Positions 37,957 to 50,143 of a DNA stretch of 64,000 nucleotides are shown here, piece by piece. The position numbers and the translations under genes are program-made. Position 1 is the stretch's first letter, and the number at the start of each line of letters is the position of its first letter. This stretch comes from Aristolochia californica (taxonomy: Eukaryota > Streptophyta > Magnoliopsida > Piperales > Aristolochiaceae). The notes under the pieces are model-generated. The model searched no databases. It was not told the DNA's origin and worked only from the letters and a program-made list of their open reading frames with translations. Location: the NCBI GenBank assembly GCA_029961685.1, contig JARWKL010000013.1, positions 28,116,922 to 28,180,921 of the forward strand, in the 5' to 3' direction.

Positions 37957-39940
37957 AACAGACATATTCGACTTAGCTAAATCTTGTATATGCTTGGCTG
38001 ATAACAGGGTATTTCTAAATTCAACTGAAGAAATTGAGGCCAATAATCAAAAGAGAAAGCTAATATGATTATGATCGATAAATGTATAAACTAATATTAA
38101 ATCGAGGCCAATAATCAATAGGCAATAGTGAATTTCATTGATTTCTAGCCACCCAGTAGGTGAAAAGATAAAAAAGGGAAACAGAAACGAAGAAATTGAG
38201 GGTGGGGAAAGGAGGAGAGACTCCGCTCCATTGTTTAAAGTGCATCCCAGTTCTTCTTCTAGTTACACGTAATCCAGAAAGTAAATTAATAAAAAAAGGA
38301 GCAGCAGCTGTAGACTTGTGCGCAATACACCAGCTGCAAACTGAGTCTATTTCTTCGCTCCCTCTCTTCTTAAAGAATCTCTTGCTTACTATTTTCCTGT
38401 AGTTTATACTCTCTTCATTACTGGTTTTTTAATGGAAGTCAGGATCATACTGCATCAAAGAGCCTTTTACATTCATGGTACCTGAAAAAATCTGAAACAG
38501 CTTGATCAGGCACGATAAACTAGGAGTGTGGGCACCTGAGAGGAGAGAGTGCAGTGAGAGCACTCGTTTTCTGCTTATTGACGTGTAATCCTTGTTTACT
38601 CAATAAATAAAGGGGCTCTTATCATAATCTAATCCTTGAGCAGCGTGAACGCACGTGTGCATGTCTGCCGCACCCATACGTGTAGCCATGGCCCAGACCC
38701 ACCTCCCATTGTCCTAATCCCTGAAGAGAGGAAAAAGTACTTTCATGGTGTTTTATATTGGCTGTCTTCAAGCGAAAGCTTGATAAAATATGTGGAGATG
38801 GAGATATGCAGCAGTGATGCTGATTAAGATATTCAAACATGGGATCTCTGATGCACTGGGTCAAAGATTCGGGGAAAACGATCGAGTAACCAACCGGCCG
38901 TTTTATTTTTATTTGATTCTGGGCAAGTCAAAGGTGAAATGATATCTGAGCAGAAAAACAAATATTCCCTGCTTTAGTTTTTTTTTTTTTTTTCACTTTC
39001 TGTAGTTTTGAATTGAGATTATTCTACTACATACTGGTGTTCTGATTAGATACAAAAAAGGCTATTTTGTGCTTCCGTTAACAGATTTCTTTGTTTAGTG
39101 TAGCATATGATGAGATCCAGCAGGCTGTTCTTTAGGGTTTACAGGTACCTGAATCCTTAAACCCAGAAAAACCCAGTTCAGAGTTTCTGGGTTCTGTAAA
39201 TAATACTAGTTTATAAGTTCCTGAACCCCCAAAACCCAGACGAGAGTTTTTGTGAGAATTACTGTTGTTGTGCTTTCTTTCTTGTTTTTTGTCAGATGTG
39301 CACCGGAGAAGAAGAATTTTAAAGGCCGGAGCTTCCATTTTGAAATGATTTCCATCTTAAGAAGAGACAAGCAAGCTGGAAATGGATACTTTCTCAGGTA
39401 CAGCACAGAGGGGCCAAGTTGTAATACAAAATTAGCCTTTGCCTGGTACAGGGGAAGAATATTCAAGGGGTACATTCTGTGGTTGAAGAGGGAAGAAGAA
39501 AGCGTAGTCCTCATCATTTCCCACAGTTTTTTTTTTTCATTTTAATGTCCAGAATACATTTTCAGTTCGTCATGACTCTGAATTTAGGGTCAATGTGAAA
39601 TCAAACCTGAAAGCAGGCTTCCCTGTTCACCTTGTTGAAGCCTTGAAGGTGGTAAAGAACAGATGATTACTTGGGTCTGATTAACTAAACTTCTTCCTAG
39701 GTTGTGTAAAGTGTAAACTAAGGAAGAAGAAAGCCAGATAAGAAATACCCATCATAGTGCACGACAGACTAAACTAGGGTTTATCTTGGTAAACACAACT
39801 TAAATATTCATCAGATTTGAGACTCTTCTGACCCAGAAATCATCCTTTTTAAGTGGTCAATCCTCCTTTTCACACTTCAGTGTAGGTGCTCACTCTCCCT
39901 TCCTGCTGTGGATCTTCTCTCTCTGCCATATAGTGTATCC
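37957..39940. other. Spacer upstream of the CEP genes
   Basis: No exon is recognised. Short T-rich tracts and small open frames are present. The last few hundred bases probably contain the promoter of the first CEP gene. Confidence 0.4.
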
Positions 39941-40207
39941 ATGGCTGCTCGAATGGCTACTTTAATGCTGGTGCTGCTGCTTCTTGTTAGCAGTACTGTC
40001 ATAAATATGGGGGAGGCTTCAAACAGCTTATTGGCTGAAGCAGGGAACCCAGAAGCTGTCATCCATGGAGGCTTGAAAATGCGCAGGAAGGCTTCTGAGA
40101 CCTGGACTCGCCGGTACAAGTTGTCCAAGGTGGAAGCTTTCCGACCGACGTCTCCCGGCAGTAGCCCCGGCGTGGGCCACAACCGCCCACCAGCTGCTCG
40201 CAGATAG
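39941..40207 (+). CDS. CEP: C-terminally encoded peptide (CEP) precursor 1
   Basis: This intronless gene encodes 88 residues. CEPs are secreted 15-residue hormones, hydroxylated on proline, that signal through CEP receptor kinases in nitrogen demand and root growth. The N terminus is a signal peptide (MAARMATLMLVLLLLVSSTV), with cleavage probable around residue 25 after GEA. A variable, basic propeptide follows. The mature CEP domain is at residues 66-80: AFRPTSPGSSPGVGH, followed by NRPPAARR and the stop. The motif matches the group consensus xFRPTxPGxSPGxGH fully. The ATG at 39941 is preferred because it begins the signal peptide directly. A second member of the family lies 1.26 kb downstream in the same orientation. 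Confidence 0.92.
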   Translation: MAARMATLMLVLLLLVSSTVINMGEASNSLLAEAGNPEAVIHGGLKMRRKASETWTRRYKLSKVEAFRPTSPGSSPGVGHNRPPAARR

Positions 40208-41467
40208 TCATGTTGTGTCTCTTGTTTTTTTTTTTTTTCCGTCGATGCAGTAAAAGTTTCTTCCATGATCCAAGGAAGTTCCTTTAGTCGTTCTGGACCA
40301 ATAACTGCTGCCTCTGACACTTGATCAGCAGCCATTCCCTATTAAGATGCTGTATGTTCTAGCCCCATTATATTTTCTGCAACAGTATGTACCATTCATG
40401 AAACAAGTTGGGAGTTAAAAAGGGAGTTGCAGAACATGGCCACATGCTGAAACTTGGTAGATTTAACTTAAAAAACCATAGATAATGGGAGTACCGTCTT
40501 GCTTCACTAACTCATTTCATATAATACGAGCAAATCGAGCTACGATAAAAGTAAAAAACTGATGAAATGGTCAGGCAGGTGTGGGTCATGGACTGGTGTG
40601 TGAGATCGATGAGCTAGCGACTGTTGTTTATGTTTTTATTCAATCAGTCGTTCCAAATGTTACCCAGAAAGAGGAAGATGTCGAGTCCAGAATCAATACT
40701 GTCACCACTTCTTCCACTTAATCAACGCGTCTTTTCGTGTTATTGTGGTGTTAATGATTCGTTCTATTAGTAGGCATGCGCCTCCATTAATGGAGGACCT
40801 TCTTCCTCGCGGTTTTTGGCATGAAAATTGACTCCTCGGAGCTTGCTAATTTCGGAATGATGGGTGTACTTTATCATCTCTTCTTTCTTTCTCTTTTGAT
40901 TCATTAATATTTATTTGATTCTACAAATGAACGGTTCTCCTCGTTCAGTTCTTCTGTGAAGAACCTGTACTAAGCAAGTTTTAGCTTCTTTAATGTCTTC
41001 TGGTGACTATGTTGAACCTAAATCTCTTTCCAGTTCTTTCAAAAGGGTCTCACTGTGTGTTGTCTTATCAAACCATTACCTTAACAGCTTTTTTTTTAAA
41101 TCTTTCTGGGTAATCTCACCTTGGAACTTTAGCCTCAGGATCCTGAGTTGGGTCCCAGAGAAAAGCACCTGGAAGATGGGAAATAATATTATCTCTTTTG
41201 TGCTCTTCTTGCACTAAAGTTTCTACAGAAACTCAAACCATGTTTGAAACAAAACCTAGGGTACTATGTGCAGAAATAATTTTAATTTCCTTGTTTGAGC
41301 TTGGACTTGGCTTGAGATCCCTCTCCAGGACCCACTCCGCGGACAGAAATCCACCTTATATAGCACCTTCTCTGGTTTCAACCTTCTCATTACAGCATGG
41401 TGTAATCCTCTACTACTTCTCCTGTGTAGGCTGCAGGCCTTGTTCTTCTTTCTCTTCTTCCCTGACC
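40208..41467. other. Spacer between the two CEP genes
   Basis: No coding exon is recognised. It contains the 3' flank of the first CEP gene and the probable promoter of the second. Confidence 0.45.
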
Positions 41468-41728
41468 ATGGCGGCTCTGAGTGATCAGTACCACCACCAC
41501 AACCCAAGGGCGAAGGTGGTTGTTCTCCTCCTTCTGTTGGGGTGCCTGTGCCAAGCCCAAGCAAGAAAAAATACAGAATGGCATGCACCTCCCCTCCCTC
41601 ACAGCACTTCAAGAAAGCCAACCACTGGCCTCCGCTACAAGAGGATTGAGGTGGAAGCCTACCGGCCGACTTCTCCAGGTCCGAGCACCGGCGTGGGCCA
41701 CAACAATCCTCCAGGCTCTGTGAAATGA
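41468..41728 (+). CDS. CEP: C-terminally encoded peptide (CEP) precursor 2
   Basis: This intronless gene encodes 86 residues. The N terminus has a short polar stretch with a His run (MAALSDQYHHHNPRAK), then the hydrophobic signal core VVVLLLLLGCLCQAQA. The CEP domain at residues 64-78 is AYRPTSPGPSTGVGH, followed by NNPPGSVK and the stop. It differs from the neighbour in having Tyr for Phe, and Thr for the second conserved Pro. The last change removes one proline that is often hydroxylated and may alter processing or potency. Layout, orientation and the VEA(F/Y)RPTSPG phrase indicate a tandem duplication with the gene at 39941-40207. Confidence 0.9.
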   Translation: MAALSDQYHHHNPRAKVVVLLLLLGCLCQAQARKNTEWHAPPLPHSTSRKPTTGLRYKRIEVEAYRPTSPGPSTGVGHNNPPGSVK

Positions 41729-44100
41729 GAGAGTACCATTAGGACTGCTCCTGTCCTTATGCTTAGCTAATCATGTCCATGCCCTGGGCGTGAAACCTGG
41801 ATTCTTTCTTTCTTTTCTTTTCTTTAATGCTTTGTTTTTTTGCTTGAGTTAGGTTAGTTCTTTCCGAGATCGTAGACGGTTACGTTTTACGGTGCTGTGC
41901 TAGAGATCATGTATTTTCATTTCCACAGATGCAGTGTTTGGCATCTTTATGACTTGCATGGATGATAAATAGTGTGAAGAAAGTGGGTATTCTTCCATCA
42001 ATGGAGCTCGATTGTCTTCCTACTTTATTGGGATTTTGTTCTAATCGCTTGTCCGTTGGTTCCGTTCAGGCAAGCTTTAACTTAGACACCTGAGAAATTA
42101 AACATGAGAGAAGAAAGTGTGGGAAGAGTGTTAAGGAAAAAGAAAAGAGAGATGATATGTCGAGACCATTCTTCGTCTGCACTGAGTTCTGTCCCAGAGT
42201 GCAGTAGTTGAAATGAACCAGTCGATCAATTTGGGACTTCCAATGGCATGGGAATACATATCCGAGGAGATTTTTGTGGGTTTGGATCCCTTAAAAATGT
42301 GTTCGTCCCACGTGTGCAGACATGCAGTATCTGATCAATGATCATCCATTTCTGTAATATTTAAAAGTCACAAGCAGAAGCATGTTGCGGTCTGAAAATA
42401 AAGATGATCGTTCTTATGTAAATATATATAGATACGGATAGGCATCCGCAAACTAGTGGTACCCGCCATTAGTCCTTCTCTAGCACACTCGAATGAGACT
42501 GGTAAATTTTCTCTTCTTCTTTTTGAGGACTTAGTGCACCACTAATACTACCCTTCTCCTCCTCTCTTGATCTTTCGCGTTCAGCCTGTGATGGGTTTAA
42601 TTAGGAAATATTATCTGTACTGTTTTATCTTGACGATAATCATTCAGTCCTTATTAATCTTTTCTGCTTCTGGGTTATGGAATTCATTGTAGACTGATGG
42701 CGAGATGTTTGAGCATCTCTTTTGCTCAGTTAAGTGCCGGTACCTGGCGCATACTCACTCGGAGAGTTTTGACTTGTGGGAGCATCTGATAGTATTTTAC
42801 TGAATTTCCGCCCGGTGTTTCTCTTTTTCTTGCTCCCATAGAATAACTCTAAAGCAAAGAAAGGATTCCTTTGTTTATATATTCTGCAAATCCGTCACTA
42901 TCCATTGATAAGCTATGTATATATAAATCATGCACGCCGATGGGAATGATAGATAGCATCGGGTTTTGTTTGTTTAATGCTTTCTGAAAATTTTCTGGGA
43001 ATGATATATCTCGGAGTCCCTCGTGTTCTCATCCTTCTATAACAGTTGCAGATGCTGGAACTCAGTCACTCCTGTCAGTGGTTCACTTTCGAACTCAAAC
43101 TTTCGCAATCTATTCACGAAAGTGGTGATCTGGGAGACCGAGACTTGAATGAGAAACACAAAGAATTACTCTCTTCTGCTATTCGATTCGTTGAGAACTG
43201 GCATCGAAAGCTGGTCCTAAAATAATATCGAAGTGGGTTCAGAAGCATCGGCCTTTCCGACTGACATTAGCGTCGGCCATCAGAGACTTCGCAGCTCTGT
43301 TCAAACTTAAAGAAAATGTCGGGGAGTTGCTCTATGAGATGACACATGGGAAAGAGAGAAGAGCAGCAGGCATCCATGAGTGATGGAGCTACACTAAACC
43401 AGCACAGACACTCAAACTGTCCATTCCGACGGTCTCAGAGACAGATTTTTTAACTCTGGCTCATCATTTTAGTAGTCATAGACCCAATTTTCACACTTTA
43501 CTTTAGTCTCACAAGGAAAGGAGATCAAACGGAACTGTTGTCTATAAACAAGTACTCGGCCAGCGTAAGTCTTTGGATCATATGGTAGGAAGGAATGGGA
43601 TATGTCTCTCGATAAGGGTGTTCATTTCTCATATAACCAAGAAATGCTAGTCCTTTGGATTGGCTAATCCCAGATTAACTCAGTAAAACCTTTACTTCTT
43701 GTAATGCAAATGAACAGTATGGCCAAAAGAAACCCTTAAAAGAGAATACACAAAAGGACATTATAGGTTCAGATCAGATTTGCTATTTTAAAGGGATGAA
43801 TTTAGTGTAAACAAGTTCTTGTGCCTCATAAACAAGGCTTTCTGTGTATACCCTTGACGTGTTGGATTAAGGTAAGGGGAGGGGAACCCTATTGAGATTT
43901 CTTCCCTTACACAGAATATATATTCTTTCTTTGTTCTTAATTCCTATAATCCTTGTTATCGTGTAATCAATGTAATATCTCTCAATCCTTCCATGTATAG
44001 ATTATTACAATCTGTAAAACGGCTCTTTAAGCCAAATGATGTGAATAACAATATACACAAAAAATTGAAATCTTAGTTTCATGACTTTCTGAGTGAGTAG
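41729..44100. other. Spacer with a possible CEP relic near 43230-43308
   Basis: No intact gene. Near 43239 the plus strand reads SAFPTDISVGHQRLRSSVQT and then a stop, which resembles a CEP domain with an internal deletion and the usual short tail. There is no signal peptide upstream in frame. A phrase GTTGGATTAAGGTAAGGGGA at 43861 recurs at 60064. Confidence 0.35.
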
Positions 44101-45212
44101 GTGTGCAAAGGATAATATCATAAAAAAATAGAGTCTAGAGGAGGAGTAATGAGGGAACTCTCATTGGCAACGAAAATATGTGGAAATGAGAATTCTTTCT
44201 AAAAAAACGTAACATTTCGGGACACAAACACTTTGTGAAGTTCAAGATCATATATTCTATATCCGTTTTCCTCATAAGGATATCCAAGGAAAATGTAACG
44301 GGTTGCACGTAAATCAAATTTGGATGGTTTGTGGGCATGAGTGGAGGCAAAGCATAAACACTCAAATACTCATAAATGTGAATAATGAAGTAGAATATTA
44401 AACAATTGTTCATAAAGTGTTTTACCTCACAAAACTGGTGTAGGTGTCCGATTTATGAGACAAGAAACAATTAAAATGACATCCCCCCAAAAAACTTTTA
44501 GGAAGATGGGCTTTAGAAAGTAAGGCACGTGCCATGTTTAGCAGGTGTCTATGTTTGCGCTTAGCTACTTAGTTTTTTTGTGGGTTTGTTAACACAACTG
44601 GTTTGGTGAATAATACATTTGGATAAGTAATATGCCGCAAAGATGAATTCAGAACCATTATCACTACGCACAAATTTGACTTTGGAAGATAATTGGGTTT
44701 CTACTATACTAATAAAATTAGTCAAGTGAGTTTGAGTTTCAGATTTGTGCCTCATTAAATAAACTTATGTACATCTAGTAAAGTCATCAACTATGGTGAG
44801 AAAATATTGGGCTTCAAAATTAAATGCAATTTGGTAACTCCCCCAGATATCAACATGCAACAATTTAAAAGATGATTTGCTAGAAATTTTTCTCAAAGAA
44901 AATGACAATCTACTCTATGTAGCTAAGGGGCAAATCATGCAATTGTCTGTACTACAAGAGTTTTTACTTAAAAAGGAAAATGAAATGGACACTTTATTCA
45001 AAAGATGCTCGAGACGTTGATGCCAAAATCAAAAAGAGAATGGACTAAATAGAAAGATGATTGTTGTGGTTGATTAAGGTAGTAGAAACACTTCCGTTCA
45101 GTGCTTGTCCCAATCATCTTCCCCAAGCTTAGGTCCTGTATTGCACAAAAATGAGTAAGGAACACTATGATACAGAGAAAATGATAGATAAGTTTGCTTA
45201 TGAAAATGAGGT

Positions 45213-46455
45213 TTAGTTGGAAAATGAGGACACACAAAACATTATAAAAAAAATCAAATTAGAAGAGAATAACACTTGACCAACATGTGTAACATTGGCA
45301 TGAGAACCGTCTGATAATGCCACTGTTTTGTTTGTAACTGTTCGCCAAGTTGTAAGCAATTCAGGGCAACAAATAATATGATCAGTGACTCCATTATCAA
45401 GGATCCATGTGGCTTTCTTACTTTGAGAGGAGAAATATAGGGTTTTACATAAAATTTCTTCATGGGTTGAGGGGTTACCCACATGATGTGTCGTGCCATA
45501 GAGGACTTGTTGTTACTGAGCATTTGCAAGTTTTGTTGACATTACTCCTGACTAAAGGGGAAGAAGTTAGAAATGTTTTTTGTCTCTCTGTGTTTATTTG
45601 ATTTTGCATGCTTGACATTTTGAGAAATATCAATTGTGTGACCCTTCCATCAGCAATAAGTGCACTTCAAGTGTGCCTGATAATTTGCCGCATTGTGACC
45701 ATCTTTTTTACATTTGGTGCACATATAAGTACCACCTCTCTTGTTGAAATTCTTGACGGCAAAAACTGCTGTTTCAAGTTGAACTATGCTCCTTTGTGTG
45801 GATGCATGTTTCTGTCGTTCATGTCCAAGCACAAGGGAATAAACTTTATCGAGTTTGGCAAAGGATCCATTTTCAATATCTGACCACGTACTACAACAAA
45901 GTGCTCAACTAACCCCATGAGAAACTTGATTATTTTCTGTGTTTTTCGATAGAATAATTCCTCTTTCATTGCTCTACATCTTGAGATAGGACAAATAGCA
46001 TCTCTCTCGTTCCATAAGCCTTTGAGTTTGGTGAAGTATGGGTCAACAAACATATTATGTTGGACGCAATCATGGATCTCATTTTCAATATGAAATAGTT
46101 GAACGCTATTTACTTGAGAAAAGTGTTCACATAATTCACTCCAAATTGCCTATGCCCCATCACAATGGAACACACTTGTCGCAATATCTTTAGAGATCGA
46201 ACTCAATAACCAAGTTTTGACAAGATTGTCACAATAAATCCACTGTTGCAATTCATCGTCGCTTCCCTTGTTAGTTTGTTTTATGGATCCATCAACAAAA
46301 CCATATTTGTTCTTGACTGTTAGGACCATAGTCATGGAATGACTCCATGTGCTATAATTCTCCTCAGTGAGGAGTTGTGGTACAAGAACTAACCCAGGCT
46401 GATATGAATGGTGAAGATACAATGGGTGATTAGGATTAATAAGTTTAGAAGTCAT
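45213..46455 (-). pseudogene. copia gag-protease remnant
   Basis: This is the best-preserved coding part of the minus-strand copia element. The gag start MTSKLINPNHPLYLHHSYQP is followed by LLTEENYSTWSHSMTMVL and KNKYGFVDGSI. A frame break near 46150 leads into YFTKLKGLWNERDAI. The zinc knuckle and the protease motif WILDNGVTDHI follow in different frames. An intact product cannot be made. Confidence 0.8.
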
Positions 46456-46899
46456 ACTTGCAATATGTGTCACACACGTCTGTTCTGGTAAGGGGAAGAA
46501 AAAAATATTTCTAGGGCTTCGCAGACTTCTTGTGGTGTGCGTGAGTTCGGATTTCAAGCGGAACCCTTTTTGTGTACGGTTTAATTTTTGGATGTGCCTC
46601 GGGGCGTGTGCACTTTTCAATGGAGAAAACTTTAAAATATTGATAACTAGATATGCCTTGGGGTGCATGCGCATGTGAAGAATTTCAACAAGAGAAGGGA
46701 GTGCACGTCCCAAGGTAATAAAGGTATTGTCCAAAGTCAATTCCACCACAAAACAAACATTTCACACTGTTTTTGCATGAACACTAACTTCTAAAAGACA
46801 ATTTAATTGATAGAGAACTGATTACAGGAGATATCGGTTTTATGGGGTTAAGAATTACAAAAAAATTGTCGATCAAATTCAGCCACTAACTAACCAATA

Positions 46900-47785
46900 G
46901 AAAATTACCTGCTAAAATAAAATCACTGACTTCTATTTAATAATCAAACACAAAAAAAATCATTGAAATAACATACTTGCTAAAATAGAAGTTGAAATAA
47001 CTTTCAATTATGCAAAAATCTTCGACGAGTTTACAATCTGCTGACTAGACGAGGTTTCTGAACAATAACTTCGAAAATAACTTGGTTGGGTTTACAAAAA
47101 CCCGATGTGGAAAATCTCATGATCCTAGAAGAAGCTCTTACATTAGTTTTAAATGCAAAAATTGCAAAACCAAGCATATAAAAATGCAAAGAACTCAGCA
47201 GATAAAAATGAAAAAATCAATTAGATTACCTTTATTCGATTGTTTCGTCACTTCCGTCGGCGATGAAACAAAACATAACATATTAATATGAATACCAACA
47301 TGCAACAAATAAAGATCTTACCTCTATTCAGTCACTTAAGTCGACGATGCTCGGAGAAAAAAAAGATCAGAGAGTAAGAAATCGAAGAGAACATTGAAGA
47401 AAAAGAAATGCAATTGATTTAAAAACCAAAACTTACCTAAACAAGCAGATTTCAGTCTGATTTTTCTCGCCAAAAGCAGCTGATTTTCCTTTGATCTTCC
47501 TGAGCCCGAAATCCCCATTCCCCTGATTCCTAAGCTCGGAGTTGCCGCTGCGCATAATCTATTTCGGCTCCCACATCACTGATTTTTCTTGAGCCTTAAG
47601 TTAACGAGCTAGCTTATGAGCTTCTGAACCGAACCATGGTTCGCTCAAGTTCGGCTCATTAACTTAATCGAACCTGAGTTCGATCTCAAATTTGATTCAA
47701 GATCAAGATTAATCGAACCGAACCGAGTCGGAACTGAGCTGAGCTCGAGCTACCTGCGAATTGGCTCGGTTCGATGCCACCCCTA
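46900..47785. mobile_element. Right-hand end of a second hAT element
   Basis: The right terminus read on the minus strand begins TAGGGGTGGCATCGAACCGA and ends at 47785. Behind it is the same GAACCGA and GAGCTCGAG subterminal composition as in the element at 32411-37915, and at 47330-47390 a stretch related to the internal hAT repeat. No matching left terminus or GCGACAAC target copy was found to the left, so the boundary at about 46900 is a guess. It sits inside the leader of the minus-strand copia element. Confidence 0.6.
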
Positions 47786-48204
47786 GCGACAACAAATCAT
47801 CGGATTATAAAATCCTTTGGTGCTGAAGGCACAACGACAAATTGACATTCAAACGAGATGCCTCAATGTCTGTGTGTTGTGCAAAAAAGGGAAATGAAAT
47901 CCTTCCTCGTCGACGGCGTCTGTCGGTCGAAAACATAGAAGGTCACACAATGAAAAAAAAACTTTGCCGACAAAAAAAAAAAATCTAGAAACCCCCGGTC
48001 TCTATTTACTGACGATTTTAGGATTGGCTGGTAAGCTCTGATAACATGATAAAATTCCTATATTTTTTATATTTATTATGTAACAAGATTACATATTTAT
48101 ACATACATATGTAAGATAAAATCAAATAAAAATGATTATCATCTCATCGATCATATTTATCATCAACTGTTATCTGTAGGATTTTTTGAGATCTTTGGCT
48201 CAAG

Positions 48205-50080
48205 TTTATCTTCAACAGTGATGTTGTTTTTATGAAACTATTTTTCCTTATGAGTCCATTCCATTCACTTCCTCAAATTCAGCCCCGGTGATTCCTATTT
48301 ATGTACCCGATGCTTCCCCAGTCCAACAACCCTCCCCATCGGAACCAGTTTCTCCCATCCTACAACCCTTACCACTAACTCTAGTTTCTCCTCAACCATC
48401 ATCTGCTAGTCCTCCTCCCGAACCATCTTTACGTCATTCTCAATGAATTCATAACCCTCCCACGGCTTTACGTGACTATGTCTGCAACCAAGTGACGTCT
48501 CCCGACCATTTGTCTCCCTTATCATTAAGTCTAGAAAAAGGTATGCAATATCCCCTTAGCAATTTTGTCTCTTATGATCGTTACTCACCACAACATTGCT
48601 CTTTTACTGATATTGTTAGTCAAGATATTGAGCTTTCATTTTATACCAAAGCAACTTTTCATTCCCATTGATAAGAAGCAATGCAATATGAATTTTAGAA
48701 GCTAACTATACTTGGTCCCTCACTTCTCTTCCTCCTAGTAAGATATTGGTTGTCGTTGGGTTTATAAAATCAAACAACATTTGGACGGTACTATTGAGTG
48801 TTTCAAAGCTCCTTGGGTTGCGATAGGTTACACAAAGCTGGAAGGTATAGATTATCATGACACATTTTCTCCCACTACTAAAAAGATTACTATTAGTTGT
48901 TTATTGGCTTTAGTAGCCACCTAGAATTGGTCTCTTTACCAACTTGATGTCAATGATGTTTTCTTCATTGTGATCTCTATGAAGAAATTTATGTCTCCAC
49001 CTCCTAGTCTTCAACGACAAGGGAGAATCTCGTGTGTCAACTTCACAAGTCATTATATGACTTAAAGCAAGCTTTCCAACATTGGTTTGCCAAGTTCTCT
49101 ACAACTATCCGAGTTGCTAGATTTGTTCAATCCAAAGCAGATTACATATTGGAAAGACATATTTTACAATTCTGTTGATATATGTTGATGATAATGATGC
49201 CAATGCCATACTAGCTCTCAAGAAAGTTTTGCATAGTCCTTTTCGGATTAAAGATTGGATGATTTGAAGTATTTTCTTGGCATAAAAGTTTCTCAGTTAA
49301 ATAAAGGTATTTTTATCTCCTAATGAAAACATACTTTAGAAATTTTAAAAGATGGTGGATTTTTTGTGCTAAACCTGTGAACTTTCCCATGGAGCAAAAC
49401 ATAAAGTTTTAGGATTCAAGTGAATTGCTTAAAGATCCATCCCATTATAGATGACTTGTTGGACGACTAATTTATTTGATTATTACTCGGCTGGATATCA
49501 CCTATTCGGTCCATGTGTTAAACAGATTCATGCATGCACCACACAAACCACAAATGGAAGTTGCCTTGCATGTGTTGCGTTATTTGAAAAACAATCCATG
49601 ACAAGTTTGTTTTTCCCTTCTCATAACTATTTATCCTTGTGAGTTTTTTCTTATTCAAATTGGGATGGTTGTCTAATATCTCTAGATCACTACAGGTTAT
49701 TGTGTTTTTTGGGGATCTTCACTTATTTCATGGCGAACAAAAAGGCAAAAAGCTATATATCTCTCCTCAGTAGAAGTCGAATATAAAACTATGGCAAGTA
49801 TATGCTGTGAATTATGCTAGCTATGCTTATTATTGACAGAGGTGAGAATATTACATCTAAAGACAACATTATTATATTGTGCTAACACATCTGCCTTACC
49901 ACCGATAGCAACCAATCCCCTTTTTTTATGTAAGAATTAGACATATAGAGATGATTGTCGTAAGAATTAGACATATAGAGATGATTGTCATTTTATTTGT
50001 GACAAAATACAAGAAGTTACAATTGTGACCAAATATGTTGTTTCGACAAATCAGTTTGCATACACCAACCCCTCGTATAA
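48205..50080 (+). pseudogene. copia reverse transcriptase-RNase H remnant, plus strand
   Basis: Segments in order: a proline- and serine-rich linker (PVQQPSPSEPVSP), [111 protein letters not shown], and RNase H-like SNWDGCLISLD and SLSSVEVEYK. Stops and frame slips occur throughout. It overlaps the region where the minus-strand copy stops, so it comes from a different element. A 30-bp in-frame tandem duplication lies at 49931-49990. The remnant abuts the SHH2 promoter block at 50143. Confidence 0.85.
49931..49990 (+). repeat. 30-bp tandem duplication inside the copia remnant
   Basis: Units 49931-49960 and 49961-49990 are identical except for the last base. The unit covers the segment of copia RNase H that normally reads HIE...DCHF, and it keeps the frame. 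Confidence 0.9.
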
Positions 50081-50143
50081 AGTTTAATATCCATTCAATT
50101 GAAACAGTTTTTCGGAAAAGAAAAAAAACTTTCCTAAATTTAC

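Larger units (their letters stand above)
44115..48165 (-). mobile_element. Ty1/copia retrotransposon, minus strand, 3'-truncated, with a nested hAT end
   Basis: Read right to left: a probable 5' LTR of 119 bp (48165-48047, beginning TGATGATAAA and ending TTTTATCA), then an initiator-tRNA-Met primer site (TGTTATCAGAGC, about 48046-48035). Next come leader sequence, a foreign hAT end (to 47785), gag from 46455 (MTSKLINPNHP, NYSTWSHSMTMVL), a CCHC knuckle (CTKCKKDGHN, about 45730), protease (WILDNGVTDHI, about 45400) and integrase fragments (VKFVRSDNGSEF, then [25 protein letters not shown]) ending near 44150. Reverse transcriptase and RNase H are absent. The protease active-site motif is altered from the usual DSG to DNG, and stops and frame slips are frequent. 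The copy is inactive. Confidence 0.8.

Noticed and set aside
41256..41621. Long minus-strand frames opposite the second CEP gene
   Set aside because: They are shadows of the CEP coding strand with no family resemblance.
44115..50080. One single copia element with an inverted half
   Set aside because: The minus-strand part ends after integrase and the plus-strand part starts with the same homologous segment, so they overlap and must come from two elements.
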